Assembly: GCA_028023455.1 (NCBI GenBank)
Contig: JAQFVV010012441.1
Location: 2,169,911-2,233,910, forward strand
Reading direction: 5' to 3'
From: Epiperipatus broadwayi
Taxonomy: Eukaryota; Onychophora; Udeonychophora; Euonychophora; Peripatidae
Length of the DNA stretch: 64,000 bases
Shown here: piece after piece, positions 1 through 12,165 of the stretch
How the letters are laid out: each line of letters starts with the position of its first letter
How positions within the stretch are numbered: the first letter of the stretch is position 1
Notes under the pieces: generated by a model
What the model saw: only the letters and a program-made list of their open reading frames with translations
The model's database searches: none
Told to the model about the DNA's origin: nothing
Translations under genes and position numbers: made by a program

Positions 1-854
1 ATTAGAATATTAAGTAAAAAACTTGTCAAAAACTAATTAATAAAATTTTTACTCGGAATCAAAACAGAAAATACTAAACCCACAATCCTCTTCTAATATG
101 TTACCTGTCATTGGTTAATAAATACTATATTTACATCATTAAATTAATTTATAAATAAATATATCTAATATTAATAATATATAAAAATATATTTATATCT
201 AATCAATAACATACAATTCATATTAATTATTATAAGATTAAGAATTAACATGTATTGAAATGAATAATGGTTTATTCATTTCCATATCAATCATGTGATC
301 TTCCACGTGTTATGAGCAGGTTTGCAGAGTTATGACGGGTGCCAATAAATACAGCACTCAGAAGTTTTTAAATATTATTATATAAAATATAAAAATATTA
401 AATAATGTAGTAAGTTTGTTAAAAAATTTAAATTTAAGAGAAACTTGTAAATAATTAAAATGTATGAAATGTACAACAAAGCAACTCAGTTAAGAAATAC
501 ATTTTGAATAATTAAATTTAAAATAAGTTTTAAAAAATAAGCCTGTTTGGAGATATGAGATTCAAAAACAAGGGAAAAATTCAAGGAATTTAATAATTAC
601 AGAGTTTTATAAGTTCAATCAATTATATAATGAAAGTATATTAAAAATTCTTGTAATTAAAATAAAATCAGGTCATAAAGGTGTCAAAAACAAAATATTA
701 TTGAAAGTTAAAAACAAGATCAAAGGTGTAAAAAAAAATGGATTCTCATTTTATTCAAGCTGCATCCAATCTTTATTATGATGACTCATTATAAAAGAAG
801 AAAAACTGTTGAATTCTGAACTATAATCTAGATCTCTAAAACCTGACCATCTGT
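1..854. other. A+T-rich intergenic DNA, nothing recognised
   Basis: Unique-looking A+T-rich sequence without a credible coding frame or a repeat that recurs in the window. Confidence 0.5.
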
Positions 855-868
855 TTATGAAGGAATCT

Positions 869-1116
869 AATATAATGAGCATGTTAATAGCTTTAAACAA
901 CCTTTATTGATAAATACCACAAGAGAAAGCATTTGAAATCTTTATCTAGAATTATTCCATCCCAAACCAGTTCCAAGATAAAGATTTTAAATGCTTTCTC
1001 TTGTTGGGTATTTATTGATAAACTTGTTTAGAGCTATTAGCATGTTCATTATATTAGATTTGTAATACAAGCTTATCAAGTTAGGTCATGTGATGTATGA
1101 CTTGATTTTCTTACTA
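869..1116 (+). mobile_element. Hairpin retroposon F2a with perfect 14-bp target duplication
   Basis: A 248-bp element. Arms of about 80 bp (869-948 and 976-1056) are inverted copies of each other around a short centre. A 60-base unpaired 3' tail (1057-1116) contains ggtcatgtgatgtatgactt. The exact 14-mer ttatgaaggaatct flanks the element at 855-868 and 1117-1130. The tail resembles that of the hairpin at 22389-22733 (caagcttat...aa.ttag...tgacttga) and the TCATGTGATGT motif of family F1. On the minus strand the centre reads GGAACTGGTTTGGGA, resembling the 3' half of the hammerhead-like motif in the other copies, but the CTGATGA part is gone. The long TSD and terminal tail argue for retroposition over cut-and-paste movement. 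Confidence 0.75.
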
Positions 1117-1130
1117 TTATGAAGGAATCT

Positions 1131-2675
1131 GTAATCCAAATGAAGAAAAAACAAAGTCTAAACCTCAAATTCCAATGACAAATGTTATGGTAACTTATAA
1201 ATGGAATTAATTAATACATGCCATAATGGGAGAAATATTAGACCAAAAATAAAACCCCTGAATGAACTTTAGAGAAGTTGAGCTTCAGAACTTTTGCTTT
1301 GTGAATTTAAAAACTGCTTAGACTAGTATCTTAATGTATTAACCATTTTAAGTTTTATTTTAGTATATATTTAATTCTTAAAAACTATATTTTATAATAA
1401 TGATTGATTAAAGCAGAAAGTGAACTTTGTTTTTCCAAAACAAAAAAAGGTAATTGTGTTAATTTAAAACAAATAAAGTTAGAAAAAAATTATTAAAAAA
1501 AATTGCTTCATCTTATTTTTTCTACATATATGTTATGACTTATTAACTTTTTTTTTAAAAAAAAAGTAATATTAATTTTGAACACAAATGTGCAAGCTTA
1601 TACACTATTTAAAGCATCCAAGTGTTAAAAATAATAAATGCAATATAATTATTGCTATTTTACATTAAAAATTTATTTTGAAATTTGATCAACTCCATTT
1701 GTACCCTCATATTAATTGCCGCAAAATAGGTTTATGTATGTTAGAAGTTATTATGTACATGTAATTGTTAATCACTGTTGAATGATTATTATTTTTTGTA
1801 TTTATATAGAGGATTTAGTCATGGTTTTCTCTAATAAATTGGGGTCAAATTCAAAGAGCCACCTCACCAAATGAGTTTGCCATACAGTTAAATCAAGATT
1901 TGGATCTAAAATTGACACCCCATAGAATTATCTTAGTAATAAAAGTGTATTAGTTATAATTATCCCACATTAGATATATATGTGGGATTATGCTAAGAAG
2001 CTTATCATATAAATAAATGTATTCTATTTATGAGGCTTGAGCATGCATAAGATTATATTCAGAGTTTATCAGCAGCCAGGTATTTACTCTAAGGAAGTAT
2101 GCTTTGATCATTAAAAAAATGATAAGTTGTATTATAAGATATAATTGAAAGATGAATGTTTAAATTTAATCAAAATAAACTTTGGATATAACTGGATATT
2201 TTATAAATAACTATTATTTTCCACATGCATAGGAAAATAAAAAACAAAAATAAAAGATTGGAAAAATGGCTTATTTATAGAAAAGAACATTATAATTTGG
2301 CTGACAATTATAATATTTTGTAAATAAACTATTATTGTTATTTGTTTAAATAAGGGTTAAACTCCTTTTTACTTAATATTGACTTGGCTGCATACATATT
2401 CCATGTCCATTTCATCACTTATGTTTAATGTAATCTAGCCCGGTGTTGCAAATAATAGCTGTGTAGAGATCATCATCATCATCACATTAAACAATTTGTT
2501 TTTCAAATCTTATATATGTATATGTGCTGAACTATTTCCTAATGTTTAATATTAGATGGTGCCTGAATCAATTAAAAATAGATGTAAATAAATTAAACAT
2601 GTATAGTCTTACCATTACAAAATGTATGTAATATATAGATATAAATATAATGTCTATACTTGAGCTAGATATAAT
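1131..2675. other. Intergenic DNA, nothing recognised
   Basis: A+T-rich sequence. The only structure noted is a short hairpin at 1963-1987 (tcccacat ... atgtggga). No coding signal. Confidence 0.45.
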
Positions 2676-2925
2676 TAGAAGGGATTTGAATACAGACTTT
2701 CAAGTCTCCTTCAATCATCCACTTCATCTTATACAACCGATACACATGACTACATACATGTAAAAAAGATGAATGATCTCCAAGATACATATTTTATTTG
2801 GAATCAGCACTCAGCAGTTGATCCAAATCATCATCTCTCACCCATATATACAAGCAGTGCTCATTTTATATTAAGATAACAAATCTTCAAACTTTAATGG
2901 ACAGGCATCAATCTTTTTCTGTTAA
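2676..2925. repeat. SINE-like repeat B, copy 1
   Basis: Starts with gggatttgaatacagacttt and ends near aaactttaatggacaggc. The same roughly 250-320-bp unit recurs at 18918, 19391 (partial), 34399 (partial), 42331 (folded) and 43696. On the minus strand the start of the unit reads gttcaaatccc, like a tRNA B box, with a possible A-box (tagctgaagag) close upstream, so a tRNA-derived SINE read on the minus strand is plausible but not shown. Confidence 0.65.
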
Positions 2926-3131
2926 AATGGTGTAAAAGATGCGTGACCACAAGTTGAGATTTACCACAAGTTGATATGTCATTTTGTCTAACATAAAATT
3001 ATGAATTTTCTGGAACATTGTTATTTTTATACCTAATTAGATTATTGAAGCATATAATAATACTGATGATCAAATCATCTACCAATTTTTTTTGTAAATT
3101 TTGATGGTAATTGTTACATTTCTAGATTCAT

Positions 3132-3267
3132 CACATATCTGACATCCAACATTATATTGATTGGTTAAATGACCATTTAATAAAGATAGTTTCGCTTCAC
3201 ACACATATCTGACATCCAACATTATATTGATTGGTTAAATGACCATTTAATAAAGATAGTTTCACTT
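3132..3267. repeat. Tandem duplication, period 70 bp
   Basis: Two adjacent copies, 3132-3201 and 3202-3267, nearly identical except gctt/actt after agtttc. A recent local duplication of non-coding DNA. Confidence 0.9.
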
Positions 3268-3811
3268 GTACTTAAATAGGGTAAAATTTATGTAATGCAA
3301 GCATTACTTCCAAAGATGGAAGGCCATCTTTACTTATGTATATTTAAACTCTTCTAGACATAAATCATAAACTCTTAGAACAATAATTACTCATAGGCAA
3401 TTAACTTTAACTTATATAAATGTATACGATGAAGATAAGATGCATGTGCAAATGGTAATTAATAAGAATAGTTTTTTTTTAAATAAGAATTTTATTAAAT
3501 AAAAAATTAGATATTAATAACCCCATTTTAGGATATCAAATGCATATTACAATCATGAAATCAAAGAATGAGCACATGCATTTGTCAGATATATTCATTT
3601 TTCTTTTATAAAAGTTTGTCTTAATTTCTTTTTAAATATTTACTAATTTATCATAATTATCAACATCTAATATATTCTATTGCTTACATAATACACTAAA
3701 ATATAATAAATTAATTTATTAAAGAGAGAAAGAAATCTAAATTCTCTCATATATGCAAATTCCTTCTGCTCTTTTTGCCCAATGAGAGGAATAATCTATA
3801 AAGTCTCTTCA

Positions 3812-3908
3812 ATTTTTTTATTTTCATATGTCAAATGCGTTGACCGGAAAGCGAACCCAGGCCGGCTGCTTGGAGGGCAGCTATTCTCACCACTAGGCCA
3901 CCAATGCT
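3812..3908 (-). repeat. SINE A copy with tRNA-Gly(UCC)-like head
   Basis: The minus strand of 3836-3907 is 72 bases that follow the layout of tRNA-Gly: GCATTGG acceptor, TGGCCTAGTGG A-box region, GCTGC stem around CCTCCAA (anticodon UCC), and GGGTTCGCT in the B-box/T-arm. The acceptor stem has one mismatch (position 3-70) and the T stem needs wobble pairs, so this is probably a decayed copy. It is followed on the minus strand by tttgacatatgaaaat, the same 3' tail as the tRNA-like repeats at 16154, 34899 and 46319, which places it in a SINE family. A still-functional tRNA gene is less likely. Confidence 0.6.
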
Positions 3909-3909
3909 T

Positions 3910-6090
3910 GAAATATTGCAAGAGATAAAATAAAATTTACACGAATTTCCATAGAGAAACAAACATTTGATTGCATATAATATTTATAGTAGCAAAGAAA
4001 TAAACATAAAGAAATTATAAATTTAAAAAAATATATATGACTATCTCAACTTGAATAAAATGTTTAATGGGTCATTAACTTAGTATTTTGTGCATTAAAT
4101 CTGCCATTTGCAGGTTCTTTTATTGAGTTGTAACATTCAGGGTCAGCTCAATATTACTCAAATCCTGAGCAAGATTAATCATAATTGTTGTCTAGTTTAT
4201 TTCTTGGTTTGTAGGCAAATTGTTTCACAATTCTACTGCGATGCCAGATTTTTTAGTTGATTTTACTTTTAATTTTAAGCATATAAATGTTCAGACATTT
4301 ATAAAGAAAAGGTAAACGTTATTTAAAAATTGGCTTTATTCATGCTGAGTATGCCTTTAGTACAATGCATACCATAATCATAGCTATACTACATTATTAT
4401 TATTGATGATATTTAAATATATTTGCTTATATTCAAATCCATTTTAATTTGTTGTATGGTTATGTAAATTTTATTTGAAATCTTCTTAGAGAGCCCATTT
4501 TTTCAAGACAGGGGTGATAATATCTTTTTTTATTTATTGTGAATTAATCTTTGGCTATGGTACAAGTCTCTTTGATTTTTCTCAGCATCAAGCCAATTTT
4601 TAAAATCTTATATATACCTTTTCTTTATAAATATCTGGACATTTATAAGTTTAAAATTACAAGTGCAGAGAAAAGTGATAAGATATTAAATGAATGACAT
4701 AGTTAATTTTATGCAAATACTTTAATAAGTCAAGCTCACGATTCACATTAACATTTCCGATAAGATTGTGATTTTAGGACCAATTCTTCTAAGATTTTCT
4801 AGAAACTGCATTCTTTTATTTCTAAGTAATTAAATAGTGTAAGAATTATGACTAGTACACTTAAGCCATATTTGACAGATTACCACAGCATCAATTTGGG
4901 GATAGATTTGGTTGAGAAATTACTAAAAGAATTTTCCCCAATACTTGACAATTTCTTTTCTACTTTTATCATAAGTATTCAACATTGGTATCAGCTAATG
5001 ACAATTGCCACTTTTGTGGTTCCTTTAACATTGTGTGTTCCTTGCTGTAAATTTTTTCTAAATATTATTTAATGCAGCTGAACTGCTTTCAACTGCATAA
5101 TTCAATTCAGATATTTAAAAAGCATATTCTTCTTTTGTAAATAAAATATCTGTTGATTAAAAACAATGTTTTTCAAAAGCTTACAAGTCAACTTTTCCAT
5201 CTACTTGGGCTATTGCTTGATAAATATTTTTAATATTTGTCCCTGTACACTAAATACAATTGTCTTTTTTTGTTTATCTACAAATTCTACATAACAAAAT
5301 ACTTTTCTTTAAGGTTTGATAAGTTTACAAAATCGTCCATCATTATTAGCTACTTATGTTTAATATATAATTTATTTCTTTGCTTTTCAATAATTCAGAG
5401 TATGCTCTGTTATTTTCTGTTATCCTCTACAATCATTTAAATTTTATGTTTGAGAATGTCTAATTAAATAATTCATAATTACATTATACAATGCAACTAT
5501 TTTTAGTTAGGCAGACTGCACCACACACACACCTCTTCCACAATCAATGTGTTAAATTTCTAGTTCAGTAACATTTGTGAGAATATAGTACAAAAATATA
5601 TAGATGTTTACCATCATCTTTTTATACAGACAAAAACAGTTTTAATATCATCTAATATTTCTCTACAATCTGCCTGTCTCAGGATAAGGATTTAATAAAT
5701 ATTATGAATGAATGTATAAGCTAGTGAAATTGCATTTATTTTCTATAATATATATATATATGAGACATATACTGTATATAATTTTTTAAAATTTATTTTA
5801 TTTTTTAATTCTTTTTTTTTAACAGTGACCACAATAAAAACAGAGTAGAACTCTGTGGAACAAATAAACCCAGATAATTCTTATATATGCACAGCATTAT
5901 AGTTCGATATACAAATGTCAAAAAGTTAAAAAGAGTTCTATTTTACAACTGTCTAATCGGGTCAGCATAGAAAGAAGACATCATAAGATGTGGTCTAGTA
6001 TTATAGTAACAACAGCAATGTTCTTCATTAACTGCATTTAATGTAAAACTTTTTTTCACTCAACTGGCCTTTAGGCAGATAAAAATAAAT
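3910..6090. other. Intergenic DNA, nothing recognised
   Basis: Small open frames at 4848-5072 and 5237-5440 are low-complexity, phenylalanine/leucine/isoleucine-rich and resemble nothing I know. Short (CA)n and (TA)n runs occur at about 5520 and 5748. Confidence 0.45.
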
Positions 6091-6107
6091 GTTAGAATGT
6101 TTTTGTT

Positions 6108-6192
6108 GCATGGTGATGGAGGAGAGCCGCGATCCATTCATCTTCAGTTCTAGAGACAGCTAGCTGCTTTACCACTATACTATACCTGCAAG
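6108..6192 (-). repeat. tRNA-like SINE fragment
   Basis: The minus strand reads gcaggtatagtatagtggta and later ggatcgcggctc, resembling the A box (tatagtggtaaagc) and a worn B box of a Glu/Asp-type tRNA. Spacing is roughly right, but no clover-leaf can be built with confidence. Confidence 0.35.
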
Positions 6193-6673
6193 CATTTATA
6201 TGAAAGGTCTGACAAGATTTTAAACTATACTGATATCTCTTTCTAGAAGATAAAAGCTTAAAAACCTTTATCCTTTGCAAAAAAGTGGTGGGGGTGATCT
6301 AAGACTGTTACATATAAACTTTTATACTAAGTATAGTACTACTGTAATGAGAGTTTTGTCACTGTTACATATAGCATACATATAATTACTAATATTTCTA
6401 TTAACTGAACCACTATTTTTTAATATCTAAGTAGGGCAATTCCTGATATCCTTTTTATATATTCTTGATCTTATAGTTATTGTTACTATGTGGATATTTT
6501 TAAAAAAATATAAAAAAGGAATGCATTGTTTATCAACAAACATTGGCCAGTATGATTAATTTACTGAGTTTAACCTCGGAGTTTAAGACCAAGAAACACA
6601 ATGAATTTCTTCCTCAGTTGCTTAATTATTCTTAACTCAATAATGTCAGGATAAATGAATGCTTTATATATAT

Positions 6674-7072
6674 AAAACAATTCACTAGAATAAAACTACA
6701 AAATTTTAAAAAAAAATGCCTATATAAAATTAAAGATTAAAATTCTTTGCTATAGACAGCTTCGGCGTATTCCGCCATCTTAAGTAGCAATATGTTAATA
6801 TTTAAATATTATCAAACTCTCACACCAGTAACGTTCCCACGTGAATTACCGACTTTCCATAAATTGTGAATATTAACGCAATGACACTGTTTATTCAATA
6901 CATTATCTGTACTATTTATAAAATAGGACTCCTGAATTTTTCTTTTCCTCAAATCATTTTCCATATGCAAAATAAAAACTCTATCAAAGCAGAATTCTCC
7001 AAAGCTGGCTATCTTTAATTTTATATAGGCATTTTTTTAAAATTTTGTAGTTTTATTCTAATGAATTGTTTT
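6674..7072. mobile_element. Foldback/MITE-like element
   Basis: Inverted repeats of about 63 bp (6674-6737 and 7011-7072) with very few mismatches flank about 270 bp of unrelated, less A+T-rich DNA. No coding potential inside. The flanks contain tata on both sides, which could be a short TSD but is uninformative in this composition. Confidence 0.6.
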
Positions 7073-7239
7073 ATTATACTTATATTATTTGATATTTTAT
7101 ATATCAGACAAAAATAAATTATGGCCCCGTTATCTTTTGACTGTAAATCATTAGCTAAGATAGTGGTTAATTATTGAAGATAATGGATCCTAAGAATGAC
7201 AAAGCTACAGTTGCAGACAAGTTTACCATTTGCTGTTAA

Positions 7240-8504
7240 TCTTTTATTTGTTTATCTATAATTGAATGTCTCTCACACATCCTAAACACTGTATTGATTG
7301 TAAGAAAAACTGTCTAATATTGAATGTGACATTGTTCAACTTAATGAACTTGGAACAAAAAACTGAGCAGACAATTTATACAAAATGTAAACATGGAATT
7401 TACTATAAGTGTATATTATTGAAAATGAATATGGAGTATAAGTAATTACAAATAAAAATTGAGAAAATAACACTAAGAATTGAAAATATTGATGTCATGC
7501 CATACAATGGCAAAATGAATTATTTAACTTAATGGAAGATATCAAATACAAAAAAAATGCAACAGCATAATGATACCAGGAAAATCAACATTAAAAGGGT
7601 GTAAGACAGAGTGACTCCATGTGGCCAAAACTTTTTACAGCAGTGTTACAAGAAGTATTTTGTGGATTAAAATGGGAATCTAAAGGAGTGAAAGTAAATG
7701 GAGGTTATTTAAGTCATTTAGATTTTGCAGATGATGTAGTTGTTTTTGCAAATAATGCTTTAGAGCTGCAGGAAATGTTGCAGGAATTATCAGATGAAAG
7801 TAAGAAAGTAGGACTAAAGATAAATGCTAAAAAGTCTAAAGTAATATTCAATGGATATTCTCAAAATATGAAAATAAAGATTGATTATGATGAGTTAGAA
7901 GAAGTTAACACCTACAAATACCTTGGTCAGCTTATTAATACAGATGGAAACATAATGGATGAAATTAATCATAGAATTAAACTTGGTTGGAGTTCTTTTG
8001 GTAGAAATAACTTGATGACTAAAAGGAAATATATCTATGTGTTTGAAAAGGAAGGTTTTTAATAAATGTGTTTTACCGGTTTTTACTTCTGGATCTGAGA
8101 CTTGAACTCTTAATAGAAGAGCAATACAGAGATTTCAGACTACTCAAAGAAGTATTGAAAGATGTATGTTAGGAGTAACAAGAAGAGATAGAAAACATAA
8201 TATATGGGAAAGAGAACAAACAGGTGTTACTGACCTCATTGAAAAAATTAAAAGACTGAAATGGAATTGGGCTGGACATTTTGCTAGAAGAAATGATAAT
8301 AGATGGACAATTGAAATCTTAAATTGGGTTCCAAGAGATTGTAAAAGATCCAGAAAGAGACCACATGTGAGATGGATGGATAAAATAAGAAAGTGTACAG
8401 GGTTGATGTGGAGAAGAGAAGCTAATGATCTGAACTTGGAGAGACTTTCACTCTGCAATGAATTAATAATGGTTGATGATGATGACCAAATACAAATAAT
8501 TTAA
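7240..8504 (+). pseudogene. RTE/BovB-like LINE, rearranged copy A
   Basis: Remnant of an AP-endonuclease/reverse-transcriptase ORF. The endonuclease start is recognisable at about 7300-7365 (LSNIECDIVQLNELG, like LSNIQWNIVELHEAR of the copy at 54235-56650). Then comes decayed endonuclease DNA, a deletion, and the RT domain from about 7545: DTRKINI, a one-base frameshift, KGVRQSDSMWPKLF, and the catalytic FADDVVVFA (7722-7748) in an open frame ending at 8062. A further frameshift leads to the C-terminal segment, open from 8166 to 8504 (RLKWNWAGHFARRNDNRW, VPRDCKRSRKRPHVRWMD). The 3' end is a short tgatgatgatga microsatellite, typical of RTE-type LINEs. Inactive because of frameshifts and deletions. 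Confidence 0.85.
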
Positions 8505-8519
8505 ATTTAAATCTCAGCA

Positions 8520-8665
8520 AGTTCTCATTCTAAGTGAAGAAGTAGAAAAGTTTTATTTTGATATACAAAATGCATTTAATTAGTCCAAACAACGTTTTAA
8601 AATTATCTCTAATGTTGAGAACTAAAACTGGAAAATCATTGAAAGATGGAAGTCTTGTAGTAATT
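8520..8665 (+). pseudogene. RTE-like LINE endonuclease fragment
   Basis: Directly downstream of LINE copy A. Codons for SEEVEKFYFDIQNAFN (about 8533-8580), and later TKTGKSLKDGSLV, match the endonuclease segment before and after the GDFN motif in the copies at 46500 and 54235. Lying 3' of an RT domain, it must be a separate insertion or a rearranged piece. Confidence 0.5.
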
Positions 8666-8924
8666 AAATTAAAAGAATAGATTTGTGGATATTTTTTTTG
8701 GGGGAGTGGGGTATCTACTTATAATGATTCTGCCATATCAATGATATCAACACTAAAAGATTCATTAATTGGCAGAGTAAATTTAGAAATAATAAAAATT
8801 AATCTTTTTAAATTACAATATCTTTTTCATATTTTACTTGCATTTCAATCACTTGGATCATAATCCAGAATATATTTCATTGCAATTAGAGTTAATCTAT
8901 CCATTTAATACACTGCACAATTTG

Positions 8925-9038
8925 ATGGTATTGAAAGAGCATCCGATTTGGGATTGGGAAGTTCCAGGATCGATTCGGACACTCACAGGTCTGGACTCGA
9001 GCTTCTTATAAATTCCCGAGCAATAAAGCCATATGTTT
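8925..9038 (+). repeat. SINE C copy ending in gagcaataaagccat
   Basis: Contains caggatcgattcggacac (B-box-like) followed by caggtctggactcgagcttc and the end aattcccgagcaataaagcc. Related copies lie at 18790-18910, 19625-19750 and 35215-35352. Probably a tRNA-derived SINE; the A box is poorly kept here. Confidence 0.55.
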
Positions 9039-9456
9039 TCTTTTTATCAATTTAATATTGCTTAAATATTACATCTTTTTCATTTTATTATCACCAATTT
9101 CTATTACACTTATTTGAAAAAAAAAGGATGTGCATATATATATATTGTGATTATTATGAATGAAGTCACTATACTGTAAGTGAAAAATAGATAAAATAGC
9201 TTATGATTAGATATAAAGACAAAACTAGATGATAATATTAAATTACTGCACTTATTTCAAATATTTTTTTCTTTTCATTTTCTTATAAAAGTTCGTGATC
9301 ACATCGCAAAATAATAGCTATTCCGAGGCAATCTAGTTCTTTTAATAAGCAAGCAGTTATAAGCATTAGAATATGATCATGTGACAGCAATCTATCTCTA
9401 CCTAGAGACAGAGCAATAAAAATACACGTGCGTGAATACGGTGCTGGAATTCTATA
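9039..9456 (+). promoter_or_regulatory. Upstream region of the Rh gene (putative promoter/5' UTR)
   Basis: The last 180 bases before the ATG are less A+T-biased than their surroundings (cacgtgcgtgaatacggtgc at 9425-9444, including the E-box-like cacgtg). This is where promoter and 5' UTR should lie. I see no clear TATA box at a fixed distance and cannot place the transcription start. Confidence 0.3.
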
Positions 9457-9634
9457 ATGTGGAAGCGAGGAAAGTTAGCAGTGGTTTTAATTTCATTTGA
9501 AATTCTTTTTATTGTATTATTTGCCACGCTTGTTGAATACGATGATGAAGCCGACGCGCGGAGTATCAAAACCTTGGATCCGAATAAAGTCGCCGAAGAA
9601 GCCCGGAATAATTCTATTTACACTTACTACCCAC
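9457..9634 (+). CDS. Rh50: Rh-family ammonia channel, exon 1 (N-terminus)
   Basis: First coding exon of an Rh-type (RhAG/Rh50) membrane protein, a family that conducts NH3/NH4+ and possibly CO2 across the plasma membrane as trimers. It encodes 59 residues plus one base (phase 1). Residues 1-7 are basic (MWKRGKL), residues 8-27 form a hydrophobic first membrane segment, and YDDEADARS follows; animal Rh proteins typically have an acidic YD-rich stretch here. N51-N52-S53 is a possible N-glycosylation sequon in the first outer loop, where RhAG is glycosylated. The exon ends in YYP at a strong donor, ccac|gtgagt. Joining the last base (C) to exon 2 at 52879 gives YYPQFQDIHVM, which matches the family. 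The ATG at 9457 is the first in frame after the locally GC-richer upstream stretch. The symbol is family-level; orthology among Rh paralogues was not tested. Confidence 0.88.
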
Positions 9635-9928
9635 GTGAGTCTTAATTACTTTTATGTTTGTTTGTTTCTTTTCATAATTAATATACACTTAAATTCAGTA
9701 ATAATAAACATAAATTTACGGAAGTTTGGAAAAATTGAAATTACTAAATTAGGTCAAGATAATTAAGCCTCTAGTAAATCAATTAAGATAATTTTAGCAA
9801 CAAAAATGGTATTTGAAAAATATATTCTACAAAGTAGGTTGCAGTATTTTTCATAAATAATTTTACTCTGCACAAACACATTCAATGATTACTGGTTATA
9901 TTAAAAATCAGACACTCTTTTAAATAAG

Positions 9929-10010
9929 AAATAAATTATTTAATGAATCTCTGCTATTTTACAAGTATCAAATAAATTAGTTAATGAATCTCTGCTATTT
10001 TACAAGTATC
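9929..10010. repeat. Tandem duplication, period 41 bp
   Basis: Two copies of a unit containing taatgaatctctgctatttt and acaagtatc, starting about 9929 and 9970. Confidence 0.8.
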
Positions 10011-11799
10011 CGACTACGTTTGAGTTTATATACACTCGTATTAAATAAAAAAAATTTCTTCCGGCAATAGAGAGATTTAAAATCCGAGTTATATTTATTA
10101 TCCAAATATACATTCTATTTAAAGTCTTCTATCTAATAGTAAATACAGTTATATATATAAATCACTAGTTTTACCATTACTTGCCCCTCCTCTAAATCAT
10201 GCATTCAGACAAAGCATTACATCCTTTCTATCATTCTTCTCTAAAACATTTACGTAAGCATGAGTAAATCAAAAGAAATCTGGCCCATGAAATTTTCAGA
10301 TTAATATCTGTCTATTGATCTCACCAGTAAGAAACGATGGATTGCACATATTTGTCCAAGTCTTTGGTTGGCAATGTTATATGGTATCCATTGACTATTC
10401 ATACTGACATCAATTTGATTTAAAATAGAGTGCTAGAATAGATTTCTGAATTTAATGCTCAACAGGTGCCCTACTTTCCAATTTAACTGATTTTTCTCTG
10501 AGTATTTCCAATATATATATAATATAAAACTCTACCTAGTAATCTTTTTTTTTTTTTTCTGCTTTTTTTATATAATTAAGGTTTTATTTAATCAAAAACA
10601 ATGTAAATAAATATCTTCCTTCTAGGCATATTTCTTTATCGATTTTTATATGACTCTTTTCTTTGTGGGAAAAGAAATATTTGTGCATAAACATAAGCTC
10701 TTCTAATCATTATATCACTACTCTTATTTACTTATAGTATTCTAAAACAAAAATAAATTGAATTAGAGAATTTGTATCAAGATAATCCTTATCAGATATT
10801 TATTATTGTGACTGCAGATAAAACATTCCTAAAGATAAGTTATACTTTTCTGACAAGTCAATAAACTTATAGTCAAATTTTTACTCTGAGCTATTTCTTG
10901 ATTATTGGATCCAAAAAAGGGCTCTTTTAAATATCTAACAATATATCAATTTCTAATATTCTAACACCGTTTCCTTTCTTTAATGTTAAAAATATTTTTA
11001 AAAAAAAATCAATTTGTTACCTAGGAGTTGTGTTGAAGAAACATATGAAATTTGAGCCCAAGAAGCAATAGAACAGCTGTGATCTATGGACTTTGACTCC
11101 ACCATTGCTTGGTGGCAAGCAGTGATATGCCCTTCTTTAACTTTATAAAACCAATAACAGTCACAGATGTTATCACTTAATCCTAGCACCCTCAAGAAGA
11201 GATCTTACCATATATATATATATGTACAATTTATAATTATAACAATAATATTAATTGATCAGAAGATCATAGCAAATTCAGGTATATATCATGATATGTT
11301 GACCTCGACAGTTTCACCCAATTGATCTTTTTTATATTTTCATTATGAATCTGAGAATTGGACTTTAAATTTTGAGATCAAAATCAAGCATTACCACTAG
11401 CTATATTTGAAAGATTTTTGTTTTATCTTATCGAGTATATGTTTATTTCCTAATTTACCATCAAACAATGCTCACATATTAATGTGTTACCACACACTTC
11501 ATCTAATAATGTGGTAGATCTTTTTGTATTTTTCTTTTCTTTTTTTTTTAAAAAAATAGTGACAACTTGTCATTTTTTTAATACCAAATCTCCAAATACA
11601 TGGCAGACTTGGAGAATGTGGGATACAAATGTGAACTTATCAATAGAAAAGTCGACAGTTTTACCACAAGCTTAGATTCTACCCAGTTATAGAAAATAAA
11701 CCTTGGATTCTGCTACCATCCATAACCTCTATAGCTAAACATTTACATAAAACACTTTCCAATGATTTTGAAGTAGGCTTCACTTACCTCCTAAAACTA

Positions 11800-12165
11800 A
11801 TAGATTAATCAATAATACAAAGGACAAAAACACACTTGAACTAACCCCTCAGGTCATGTACAAGGTCACTTGCCCCCAAGGAGGTTGCCAAGCAACATAC
11901 TATGGAGAAACCAAAGCAAACATTATCTCTAGGGTATCACAGTACCAATACATATATAATGGCCAAAGGCAACTCAATGTATGCAGAGCATGAGAGAATC
12001 ACTGGTCACACCTTCCAGTCAATGTCAGCTGAGATAATTTGCACTGAGTACAATGACATGAAGCACAAAGTGAAGGAGGTATATTTCATCCCAGAAAATG
12101 CTAAAGTGATCAATAGAAGAGATGTCTGCTTTACAATCTCTAAAAAGTGGGTCATTTAAATATTA
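11800..12165 (+). pseudogene. Penelope-like element 1: GIY-YIG endonuclease fragment
   Basis: C-terminal part of a PLE polyprotein (reverse transcriptase plus GIY-YIG nuclease). One frame from about 11848 reads TPQVMYKVTCPQGG, then CQATYYGETKANI, the family's VYK..C....YYGET block, and stays open to a stop at 11991. A frameshift near 11940-11960 moves to the frame of 11902-12159, which carries EHERITGHTFQSMSAEI and then KHKVKEVYFIPENAKVINRR and the ending ISKKWVI. The same order and residues occur in the copy at 51667-52020, supporting homology. Upstream, 11700-11847 probably encodes the end of the RT thumb but is too decayed to align by eye. Confidence 0.8.

Noticed and set aside
3836-3907. 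Functional tRNA-Gly(UCC) gene
   Set aside because: The clover-leaf has an acceptor mismatch and several wobble pairs in the T stem, and the sequence carries the SINE tail shared with other repeats. I therefore listed it as a SINE head.
5748-5762. (TA)n tracts at many places as regulatory elements
   Set aside because: Ordinary microsatellites in A+T-rich DNA.
8144-8458. 104-codon minus-strand frame
   Set aside because: Shadow of the LINE A C-terminal frame on the + strand.
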